From the NCBI GenBank assembly GCA_905479845.1, contig CAJQOB010000164.1:1-13189 (forward strand): DNA of 13,189 nt. The letters are read 5' to 3'. A program made the position numbers and the translations under genes. Under the pieces are notes generated by a model that saw nothing but the letters and a program-made list of their open reading frames with translations, made no database searches and had not been told where the DNA came from. The stretch's first letter is position 1, and the number at the start of each line of letters is the position of its first letter. This document shows, piece by piece, positions 1 to 6,977 of the stretch. Source of the DNA: an uncultured Flavobacteriales bacterium (GTDB taxonomy: Bacteria > Bacteroidota > Bacteroidia > Flavobacteriales_D > Crocinitomicaceae).

Positions 1-108
1 CATTTGGATTATCACAGACATACGGATGATGTAGATTACATTAACTGGAATGGCTTGGAAGCTATCCATGTAGATGTCAAAGAATGGTTGATCAATAACT
101 TTCAGTAA
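1..108 (+). CDS. C-terminal fragment of a probable M28-family zinc peptidase
   Basis: Only the last 35 codons are inside the window, in frame 1, ending with TAA at 106-108. The tail contains 'DYHRHTDDVDYINW' followed by 'GLEA', which resembles the segment near the end of M28 metallopeptidases (pattern YHxxxDxxDxINxxGL) that carries the last zinc-ligand histidine. This would make the gene an exported or membrane-associated aminopeptidase-like enzyme, but the evidence is a short motif only. The next gene begins 23 nt downstream on the same strand, so the two may be cotranscribed. The other two forward frames have stops within the first 34 bases, which supports the frame choice. Confidence 0.55.
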   Translation, partial: HLDYHRHTDDVDYINWNGLEAIHVDVKEWLINNFQ

Positions 109-131
109 AACGAAACAAGTCTGCTTTAAAC

Positions 132-476
132 ATGTTCAAGCGCAAACTCAAATGGCACAAAATATTTGAATCGAAAGACGAGTTAATCGACTTTTTCGGG
201 ATAAAAAACACAGTGCTTTTTAAGAATGCTTTTGGAGAAATCATGCTCGCTCGAGAAGGCGAAACGTTCTATGCATTTCAAAATAAATGTCCTCATCAGA
301 ATAAATCTTTGGAAGGCTGTTCCATTGATGATGGCGCGATAATTTGCCCTTGGCACAAATATGCGTTTTCCTGTGAAACAGGGCGGGGTCATGGCTTGTA
401 CCTAGAAAAGTACCCAATCAAATTTGAAGAGAACGGCGTGTTTGTAGGAAAAGAAGGCTGGAGTCTGTTTGGATAA
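132..476 (+). CDS. Rieske-type [2Fe-2S] ferredoxin-like protein
   Basis: A 114-residue protein consisting of a single Rieske domain. The cluster-binding motif is complete: C53-P-H55, then 16 residues, then C72-P-W-H75, that is CxH-x16-CxxH. No signal peptide or membrane segment is visible, so it should be a soluble cytoplasmic electron carrier or the small ferredoxin-like partner of an oxygenase or reductase, rather than a bc1-type Rieske subunit. C63 and C81 are additional cysteines outside the motif; they are not in the positions expected for ligands. The ATG start at 132 follows the preceding stop by 23 nt, which suggests cotranscription. It ends 5 nt before the convergent stop of the next gene. 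The electron partner and substrate cannot be inferred. Confidence 0.85.
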   Translation: MFKRKLKWHKIFESKDELIDFFGIKNTVLFKNAFGEIMLAREGETFYAFQNKCPHQNKSLEGCSIDDGAIICPWHKYAFSCETGRGHGLYLEKYPIKFEENGVFVGKEGWSLFG

Positions 477-481
477 TCACA

Positions 482-2026
482 TTACCGTGAAAGTTGGCGC
501 TGACGGATGATTGTTTCAACAGGTTTATTCTCAATTCTACTGGTCAACCAAGAAATCAAGTCTAGGTAGAGTAGCGGACGTCTTTCAAAAGGGTCTTCGA
601 AAATAGCGATCAAATTGGTGCGCAGTTCAATGAAGTGAGGGGTCATTTCGTTTCTGTTCATATGAACGGACTTCCGAATGAATGCGATGATTAGTTTTTG
701 AACTTCTTGTAAATCACCATATTTAATTAAAAAACGGTACGTGCTTTTCAATTGATACTCGACGAGTTCATGATTCCCCAGTTCGTAGTGAGCAACAAGG
801 TTCAGAATTCGTGCAAAGCACTGAACGTCTTGTCGTAAATGGTGTTCTTTGGTCTCTGAGTGAATGATTTTATTGAGTACCTGTACACTCGCCTTGAATT
901 CATCCGCACCGAAGTGCATGCAAGCGATCTTGTAGTAAAAGACCTGGATTCGATTGGTGTCGATGTACGAATCATTAGAACTTAGCCATTCTGCAAGCTC
1001 GCTTCGGAATGCCTCATTGTTTCGGAAGTTACCATTGATAAAACGATGATTCAACCGTGCAATGTAATGGTAAATGCGCGCCATCAGATTTGTATTGAAA
1101 TCGAAAGATTCTGAATGCTCTTCAATGAACGAATTCAATTGCAAATAATAGGATTCGAATTGCTTGGGTTTATTCGAATAGAACAGTGCAGAAAGAACGT
1201 TGTGGAGTCCTTTTAAGTAGATGATGGGGTCTTCTTTTAACAAGACTGGATTCGCTTTCATTTCTTCAATCCATGCGCACCCATGCTTGTAGCAAAGCAC
1301 AAAACTTTGGGTGATGAAGTGAAACCACGTGTACGCCATGTGTTGATAAACCTTACTTCGGACGGACATTTCACTTGTGTCGATTTTACTCGTCTCATCC
1401 TTGAAGATGATGGCTACTTTTCTAAACTGACGTTGATTCTTGACATGACCATACTTCAGGTAATAGTCATACAAACGGATGGCCACATTGGACCACTCAT
1501 CTGAAGATTTCAGAATAGCTCGTAGTTCGTTATTCTTTTCTACAATGTTTTCCGCTTGATTTGGGCCACTCTCAGTTACGAAGAACAATTCAATTTTGCG
1601 CTCCATGTGATTGATGGTGTACATGGCAAGATCATCTTGATAGGTCTCGGCGATATTTCGCGCCTTGTACAATTGATTCAAACTTTGAAAATATAGCCCT
1701 TTGGTGTAAAGTACTTTTGAGAAACTAATGAGTTCATCTATTCGAATGGATGGGTCGTTATGATGCAACAATCTTAGGCTAATCAATAACTGTTCGTACA
1801 GGTGTGATTTAAGATTGGATAACGAGCTTCCTTTTGTACCAGGTAATTTCTTTTTTAAATGAGAATTGTCGAGTTCATTTCCACGATCATATAGATCAAA
1901 AAGAATTAAAAACTTTAAATCCTTGTCGCCAAAATTCCGTTTTGCATACAACTTAAAATGGCGCTTTTCTGCCTTTGTTAGCGAGCCGATCAGGTGTCGA
2001 AGAGCATTAGAATTTGTCTTGGGCAT
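482..2026 (-). CDS. Long helical (TPR-like) protein of unknown function
   Basis: A 514-residue soluble protein with no signal peptide or membrane segment. The N-terminus (about residues 8-30, 'SLTKAEKRHFKLYAKR' core) is of a kind that I associate with a family of uncharacterised Bacteroidota proteins. The rest is rich in Leu, Tyr, Phe and charged residues in alternating helical spacing (for example around residues 105-135 and 370-440), which fits an alpha-solenoid of the TPR type. No catalytic motif is seen. The start ATG is the revcomp of CAT at 2024-2026. The gene is convergent with the Rieske gene (5 nt between stops) and divergent from leuA across 151 nt, so it is probably a single-gene transcript. 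A scaffold or protein-interaction role is only a guess from the fold. Confidence 0.8.
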   Translation of the reverse strand: MPKTNSNALRHLIGSLTKAEKRHFKLYAKRNFGDKDLKFLILFDLYDRGNELDNSHLKKKLPGTKGSSLSNLKSHLYEQLLISLRLLHHNDPSIRIDELISFSKVLYTKGLYFQSLNQLYKARNIAETYQDDLAMYTINHMERKIELFFVTESGPNQAENIVEKNNELRAILKSSDEWSNVAIRLYDYYLKYGHVKNQRQFRKVAIIFKDETSKIDTSEMSVRSKVYQHMAYTWFHFITQSFVLCYKHGCAWIEEMKANPVLLKEDPIIYLKGLHNVLSALFYSNKPKQFESYYLQLNSFIEEHSESFDFNTNLMARIYHYIARLNHRFINGNFRNNEAFRSELAEWLSSNDSYIDTNRIQVFYYKIACMHFGADEFKASVQVLNKIIHSETKEHHLRQDVQCFARILNLVAHYELGNHELVEYQLKSTYRFLIKYGDLQEVQKLIIAFIRKSVHMNRNEMTPHFIELRTNLIAIFEDPFERRPLLYLDLISWLTSRIENKPVETIIRQRQLSR

Positions 2027-2177
2027 GTGATTTAACTTGGTGTTAATCTGTTGGTTGTTAGTGAGTTGTAATCCATTTTTCTTTTTTGGATGTCACAATT
2101 CCGTGTCTTTTTAGTTTCTCTTCTGGCAAGTAACAAACTAGCTTCGTTGTGATTACAATACTAAGAAATTTACCGCT
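2027..2177. promoter_or_regulatory. Divergent intergenic region upstream of the leucine operon
   Basis: This 151-nt gap separates the 514-residue minus-strand gene from leuA and must hold promoters for both. I found no clear TAnnTTTG element on either strand. The only regular structure is a 12-bp imperfect palindrome, TTGTGATTACAA at 2147-2158, about 20 nt upstream of the leuA start; its outer 4-bp arms and the central AT are symmetric. It could bind a dimeric regulator, but the match is short enough to be chance. No T-box, leader peptide rich in Leu codons, or attenuator hairpin is evident. Confidence 0.35.
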
Positions 2178-3323
2178 TTGAAAGAACAAATTCAGATTTT
2201 TGATACGACATTAAGAGATGGTGAGCAGGTTCCAGGTTGCAAATTGAACACTCAGCAGAAATTAGAAATTGCTAAGGAATTAGAAGAACTTGGAGTCAAC
2301 GTAATTGAGGCGGGATTCCCAGTTTCGAGTCCCGGTGATTTCGACGCTGTGAAACAGATTTCTGAAACAATCAAAGGAACGACAGTTTGTGGGCTTTCAA
2401 GAGCAGTTGACAAAGACATTGAGATTGCAGCTGAAGCGTTAAAGAATGCCGACAATCCTAGAATTCATACTGGGATAGGAACATCAGACTTCCACATTTA
2501 CAGTAAACTCATGACGACACCTGAAAAGGTAATTGAGCGAACTGAATATGCCGTTCGAACAGCAAGAAATCTATGTGCCGAGGTAGAGTTTTATGCCGAA
2601 GATGCTGGAAGAACAGACAATGCATTCCTAGCGAAAGTGGTTGAAAAAGCAATAGCTTCGGGTGCAACGATCATCAATATTCCTGATACAACGGGTTATT
2701 GTTTGCCTGAACAGTACGGTGAAAAGATCAAGTATCTTATGGATCATGTGCCGAACATGGATCAAGCGATTTTGTCGACACACTGTCACAACGATTTGGG
2801 CTTGGCAACAGCGAATAGTATTGCTGGAGTGCTAGCTGGTGCGCAACAAGTGGAGTGCACAATCAATGGAATTGGTGAACGAGCAGGAAATACTTCTTTG
2901 GAGGAGGTGGTGATGATCATCAATCAGCATGAACACATTCGAAGAGAAACGAGCATCAATACAAAATTGCTTAATCAAATTTCCAAACTGATCGAATTTG
3001 AAATGAACATGCCGGTACAACGAAACAAAGCAATTGTTGGCGAAAATGCATTTTCACATTAATCGGGAATTCATCAGGATGGGGTGATTAAGAACCGCGA
3101 AACGTACGAAATTATTGATCCGAAAGATGTCGGAGCTGATGATTCTCAAATCATATTAACCGCAAGAAGTGGTCGGGCAGCATTAAGGTATTGCGCTCAA
3201 AAATTGAACTTCGAATTAACACGAGAAAAATTGGATGTGGCGTATGATCGCTTTTTGTCCATCGCAGATCAACACAACCACATAAGCAATCAACAATTAG
3301 TAAGTCTACTTGAAAGTATTTGA
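2178..3323 (+). pseudogene. leuA: 2-isopropylmalate synthase gene interrupted by an in-frame stop
   Basis: The enzyme condenses acetyl-CoA with 2-ketoisovalerate, the first committed step of leucine synthesis. The first 294 codons give the TIM-barrel: 'DTTLRDGEQ' at residues 9-17 (Arg13, Asp14), metal ligands H202 and H204 in 'HCHNDLG', and 'NGIGERAGN' at 230-238. Codon 295 is TAA (3060-3062). After it the same frame continues with 'SGIHQDG' and 'KNRETYEI', the conserved linker subdomain, to a TGA at 3321-3323 without further damage. Full length would be 381 residues, lacking the roughly 130-residue C-terminal leucine-binding domain of E. coli-type LeuA. The start is TTG at 2178; no ATG lies between it and the upstream in-frame TAG at 2139. 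The second part (3063-3323) has a GTG at 3084, but that lies downstream of the conserved His codon 299. Either a nonsense allele or a sequence error. Confidence 0.85.
3060..3062 (+). other. leuA: Premature in-frame TAA inside leuA
   Basis: The codon falls in the conserved block FSH-x-SGIHQDG, where related LeuA proteins usually carry Glu or Ser. TAA is one substitution away from GAA (Glu) or TCA (Ser). Both flanking halves are in one frame and well conserved, so this is a point substitution and not a frameshift. The next base is T, giving the TAAT context that is normally an efficient terminator. TAA is used as the ordinary stop in leuC, arsR, arsI and other genes here, so the codon is not reassigned. 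Confidence 0.9.
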
Positions 3324-3324
3324 A

Positions 3325-4689
3325 ATGGGAAGAACAATTATTGATAAAATTTGGGATGTTCACGTGGTGAAATCCGTTACGGATGAGGTCGACATGTTAT
3401 ACATTGATCGACATTTTATTCATGAAGTAACCAGTCCACAGGCATTTTCAGGACTAAAGGAAAAGGGCTTGAACGTATTGCGACCGGAGAGAGTAACTGC
3501 GGTTGCAGATCACAACGTACCGACCAAAAACCAACACTTACCTATTGAGAATGAACTCTCAAAAAAACAGGTGGACACGCTTTTAAGCAATTGTAAGGAT
3601 CATTCAATTGAACTCTTTGGAATTGGTCATGAGAAGAATGGAATCGTGCATGTTGTGGGTCCAGAAAACGGACTCACGCAACCAGGGATGACCATTGTTT
3701 GTGGGGATAGTCATACTTCCACGCATGGAGCTTTTGGAGCAATTGCTTTTGGGATTGGTACCTCTCAAGTTGAACAGGTATTGGCCTCTCAATGTTTATT
3801 ATTGAGTCGCCCGAAAACGATGAAGGTTGAAGTCAATGGAAAATTGGGTGCTGGAGTTGGTGCCAAAGACGTTGTACTTTACATCATTTCAAAATTAGGA
3901 ACCGAAGGTGCAACTGGTCATTTTGTGGAATATGCTGGAGACGTCTTCAGTAATTTTTCCATGGAAGAGCGCATGACAGTATGCAACATGAGCATCGAAA
4001 TGGGAGCTCGTGGAGGTTTAGTTGGAATTGATGATACGACGATTAACTACGTAATCGAGCGCGCAACGATTTCTACTGAGAAGCAAGAGTTTTGGAAAAC
4101 CCTGAACTCTGATAGCGATGCAAAATACGATCAAACAATTACTTTCCAAGCAGAGGAAATTCACCCAATGGTAACTACTGGAACGTCTCCTGACACTGGA
4201 GTTGACATTATGGAGACAGTATCTTCATCAGTGAGAAATAGCAAGAAAGGCCTTGATTACATGGGCTTGAAAAATGATCAGCCAATGCTCGGGACAAAAA
4301 TTGATTATGTCTTTATCGGCAGTTGTACGAATAGTAGAATTGAAGATTTAAGAGCAGTTGCAGGAATCGTTGAAGGTCACAGAAAACCGGAGGGAGTCAC
4401 AGTTTGGATTGTTCCAGGATCAAACAAAGTGAAAGATCAAGCGATTGATGAAGGTCTAGATAAGATTTTTCTTGAAGCAGGCTTCGAATTCAGAGAACCA
4501 GGATGTTCAGCTTGTCTGGCAATGAATGATGACAAAATCCCTAGTGGCGCACTTTGTATCTCTACTTCAAACCGAAACTTTGAAGGAAGACAAGGAGATG
4601 GAGCACGAACAGTTTTGGCAAGCCCAATTACTGCCGCGGCTTCTGCCATCAAAGGGAAGATTACAGATCCACGAACTTATTTAAACTAA
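3325..4689 (+). CDS. leuC: 3-isopropylmalate dehydratase large subunit
   Basis: With LeuD this forms isopropylmalate isomerase, an aconitase-family [4Fe-4S] enzyme that converts 2- to 3-isopropylmalate. The protein is 454 residues, close to the usual 460-470. The cluster cysteines are all present: C334 in 'GSCTNSR' and C394 and C397 in 'GCSACLAMN'. Other family blocks include 'YIDRHFIHEVTSPQAF' near residue 30, 'DHNVPT', 'GDSHTSTHGAFG' and 'CNMSIEMGARGG'. The ATG at 3325 is chosen over an in-frame TTG at 3310: it gives the usual family N-terminus (GRTIIDKIWD) and follows the leuA TGA by 1 nt. Translational coupling to leuA is likely, so the premature stop 260 nt upstream could lower its expression. 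Confidence 0.96.
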   Translation: MGRTIIDKIWDVHVVKSVTDEVDMLYIDRHFIHEVTSPQAFSGLKEKGLNVLRPERVTAVADHNVPTKNQHLPIENELSKKQVDTLLSNCKDHSIELFGIGHEKNGIVHVVGPENGLTQPGMTIVCGDSHTSTHGAFGAIAFGIGTSQVEQVLASQCLLLSRPKTMKVEVNGKLGAGVGAKDVVLYIISKLGTEGATGHFVEYAGDVFSNFSMEERMTVCNMSIEMGARGGLVGIDDTTINYVIERATISTEKQEFWKTLNSDSDAKYDQTITFQAEEIHPMVTTGTSPDTGVDIMETVSSSVRNSKKGLDYMGLKNDQPMLGTKIDYVFIGSCTNSRIEDLRAVAGIVEGHRKPEGVTVWIVPGSNKVKDQAIDEGLDKIFLEAGFEFREPGCSACLAMNDDKIPSGALCISTSNRNFEGRQGDGARTVLASPITAAASAIKGKITDPRTYLN

Positions 4690-4690
4690 T

Positions 4691-5278
4691 ATGGACAAGA
4701 TTATTTCAACGGCGATTGTACTCGATAGAGACAACATTGACACAGATCAGATTATACCAGCTAAGTTTTTGAAATCAACGAATAAAGAAGGTTTCGGTGA
4801 TTGGCTGTTTTACAATTGGAGATACGATGAAAACGATAATTCGAAGGATGATTTTGAGTTTTTAAAGTATCAGAAAGAGAGCAAAATACTAATTGCGGGA
4901 AACAATTTTGGCTGTGGTTCTAGTCGCGAACATGCGGCATGGGCAATAGCAGATTATGGAATCGAAGTCGTAATCTCTAGTCAGTTTGCTGACATTTTCA
5001 AGGGGAATGCATTGAACAACGGGATTGTTCCGATTACGGTATCGGAAGCTTGTTTAAAGGCGTTGATGCAATACTTTGAACGAGAGAAATCTTGCCCAAT
5101 AGAAATTGATATCGAGGAGCAAACACTAATGGTGGATGCAAAGGACATATTCATTAATGTACAATTCGATATCGACCCACTTAAGAAAAAATTCATCCTA
5201 ACAGGAATGACGGAAATAGAGTACTTGGTTCAGCACCAAGAAGACGTTATCAATTTTGAAAAAACGCACGAGTTATGA
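4691..5278 (+). CDS. leuD: 3-isopropylmalate dehydratase small subunit
   Basis: Small (swivel-domain) subunit of the LeuCD isomerase. The 195-residue length is typical of the family (about 200). Recognisable blocks are 'DTDQIIPAKFLK' near residues 17-28 and 'GNNFGCGSSREHAAWA' at 70-85, the loop that helps bind the substrate. It lies 1 nt after the leuC stop and its final TGA overlaps the leuB ATG (ATGA at 5275-5278), so the four leu genes are a single translationally coupled operon. No damage is seen. Confidence 0.96.
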   Translation: MDKIISTAIVLDRDNIDTDQIIPAKFLKSTNKEGFGDWLFYNWRYDENDNSKDDFEFLKYQKESKILIAGNNFGCGSSREHAAWAIADYGIEVVISSQFADIFKGNALNNGIVPITVSEACLKALMQYFEREKSCPIEIDIEEQTLMVDAKDIFINVQFDIDPLKKKFILTGMTEIEYLVQHQEDVINFEKTHEL

Positions 5279-6390
5279 AAAAGCAAATTACTTTGATCAA
5301 GGGAGATGGAATTGGTCCAGAAATTACAAGACAAGCAATAAAAGTATTGGGAGCCGTTGCATCGACCTTCCAACATGACTTTAAGTACACTGAGGTTGAT
5401 ATGGGAGCACGTGCAATTGAAAAACACGGAGTTCCAATTACAGATGAAGGTCTTGAAGCGTGCGCAAATAGCGATGCTGTGCTTTTAGGAGCAATAGGTG
5501 ATCCTAAATTTGATAACGATCCGACAATTAAAGTCCGACCAGAACAAGGTTTGCTAAAATTGAGAAAAACTTTGGGGTTGCATTCGAATATCCGACCGAT
5601 AAAAACATATGATGAGATCATTGAAAGCTCACCGCTCAAAAAGCATCTCTTGGATAATGTTGATTTTGTGATTTATCGTGAGCTCATTGGGGGAATTTAT
5701 TTTGGAGACAAAGTACTCAGTGAAGATGAGAAAAAGGCATACGACCTTTGTGAGTATACAACGGATCAAATAGAACGAATTACCCGAAAAGCTTTTGAAG
5801 GAGCGCAACGCCGAAAGAAGAAAGTAACGCTAGTTGATAAAGCAAACGTGTTGGAAACTTCGCGTTTGTGGAGGAAAACAGTGAGAGAAATCGCAAAGGA
5901 TTATCAGGATGTTAAATTGGATTATTTATTCGTAGATAATGCCGCTATGCAGATCATCCAGGCACCTGAATCTTTTGATGTAATCTTAACTGAAAACATG
6001 TTTGGAGATATTCTTTCTGATCTCGCAAGTGTAATTACTGGATCAATCGGAATGTTACCTTCAGCATCGGTAGGTGAAGAAAATGCTCTTTTTGAACCAA
6101 TCCATGGGTCTTACCCACAAGCAGAGGGCTTAGATATTGCAAATCCTATGGCAATGATATTATCTGTTGCTATGATGTTAGACTATTTCGATTTAACCGC
6201 GGAAGCGGCTAAAGTAAGAGAAGCTGTTGAATGGGCCTTAGCGAAAGGGTATGTCACGAAGGACCTTAAAATGAACGACCCAATTGGCTGCGAGCGCGTT
6301 GGTGAAATCATTTCACTTTATATCGAATCCGAAGAAGAATTGATCATCAATAGTCGGAATACAGAGCAGTCGATGGGAGTTCTAATTTGA
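5275..6390 (+). CDS. leuB: 3-isopropylmalate dehydrogenase
   Basis: NAD-dependent oxidative decarboxylase giving 2-ketoisocaproate, the last step specific to leucine before transamination. Family residues are in place: substrate arginines R97, R107 and R135, Y142, the Lys in 'LVDKANVLE', and the metal-binding aspartates in 'FVDNAAM' and 'GDILSDLAS'. The NAD-binding block 'FEPIHGSYPQ' follows. Two oddities: the highly conserved RELTGGIYFG block reads RELIGGIYFG (Ile at residue 138, codon 5686-5688), and about 20 residues (351-371) extend beyond where typical LeuB proteins end. The start overlaps the leuD stop by 4 nt. It is followed after 32 nt by the convergent end of the lipoprotein gene, with no evident terminator hairpin in the gap. 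Confidence 0.95.
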   Translation: MKKQITLIKGDGIGPEITRQAIKVLGAVASTFQHDFKYTEVDMGARAIEKHGVPITDEGLEACANSDAVLLGAIGDPKFDNDPTIKVRPEQGLLKLRKTLGLHSNIRPIKTYDEIIESSPLKKHLLDNVDFVIYRELIGGIYFGDKVLSEDEKKAYDLCEYTTDQIERITRKAFEGAQRRKKKVTLVDKANVLETSRLWRKTVREIAKDYQDVKLDYLFVDNAAMQIIQAPESFDVILTENMFGDILSDLASVITGSIGMLPSASVGEENALFEPIHGSYPQAEGLDIANPMAMILSVAMMLDYFDLTAEAAKVREAVEWALAKGYVTKDLKMNDPIGCERVGEIISLYIESEEELIINSRNTEQSMGVLI

Positions 6391-6422
6391 ATTAACCAGC
6401 ACGTTGAAACCTAAGTATCTTC

Positions 6423-6977
6423 TCAAGGAGGATATGGCCCAGTGTACTTCATACATGGATTGCTACCCGTAAAGCACCTTTCTTGAATTGTCACAACTTC
6501 TTCTGTTGGGAGTGATAGCTCAACGGTGAATTCTGGCGTATTTCTCCAAGTCTCAAAACAAGAATCATCGCTGTATTCGTAGAATTGATCTTCAATCTTT
6601 TTCTTCTTGATGAACTCGTCAATTGGCAACGCTTTGTCCTCACTAATGATGGAATAAACGCCGTCTTCCAAATCAATGCTGAACATACCTTTTTCGTCAG
6701 TTTTCACACGAACCATCTTGGTAATTGATTCTGGACGTTCGTCTTTGTAGATGTAAAACACCTGATTGACAATGGCGTTTGTAAAACCTGCCGATTGCTC
6801 TTCGGTTGGTGCAGCACCTCCACAATAAGGTCGGTGAGATTCAAATGTTACCGTCAGGGTCTGTTTACCCTTCCAAATGTTGTCGGCAGCATCAACAGCC
6901 CCGTCAACAGATTCTTTCAAATCTGCACACGATCCAAATGCAATTCCTATTGCGAGTAATATGAGTTTAAAATCCAT
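6423..6977 (-). CDS. Putative lipoprotein with carboxypeptidase-regulatory-like fold
   Basis: A 184-residue protein beginning with a short hydrophobic signal and a lipobox-like 'AFGSC' (Cys17), the S-C form common in Bacteroidota lipoproteins, so it is probably anchored in the membrane facing the periplasm. The mature part contains 'RPYCGGAAPT' and a segment 'VKTDEKGMFSIDLEDGVYSI' typical of transthyretin-like or carboxypeptidase-regulatory beta sandwiches. Three further cysteines lie near the C-terminus (in 'DSCFETW', 'ERCF' and 'NPCMKY') and could form disulphides. The start ATG overlaps the end of the antiporter gene by 11 nt, so the two are cotranscribed and probably translationally coupled. 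No enzymatic motif is seen; function unknown. Confidence 0.8.
   Translation of the reverse strand: MDFKLILLAIGIAFGSCADLKESVDGAVDAADNIWKGKQTLTVTFESHRPYCGGAAPTEEQSAGFTNAIVNQVFYIYKDERPESITKMVRVKTDEKGMFSIDLEDGVYSIISEDKALPIDEFIKKKKIEDQFYEYSDDSCFETWRNTPEFTVELSLPTEEVVTIQERCFTGSNPCMKYTGPYPP

Noticed and set aside
1283..1504. Plus-strand reading frame of 73 codons inside the 514-residue gene.
   Set aside because: It is antisense to a long well-formed gene, has no recognisable domain, and has no promoter or neighbour support.
3060..3062. Programmed readthrough or reassigned TAA codon.
   Set aside because: TAA ends several other intact genes here, the following T favours termination, and no recoding structure is visible. 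Mutation or sequence error is simpler.
3084..3323. A separate small gene starting at GTG 3084.
   Set aside because: Its sequence is the LeuA linker subdomain in the same frame as the upstream part. It is the downstream piece of an interrupted leuA, not an independent gene.
3310..3324. TTG at 3310 as the leuC start.
   Set aside because: It would overlap leuA and add five residues not typical of LeuC; the ATG at 3325 gives the family N-terminus.
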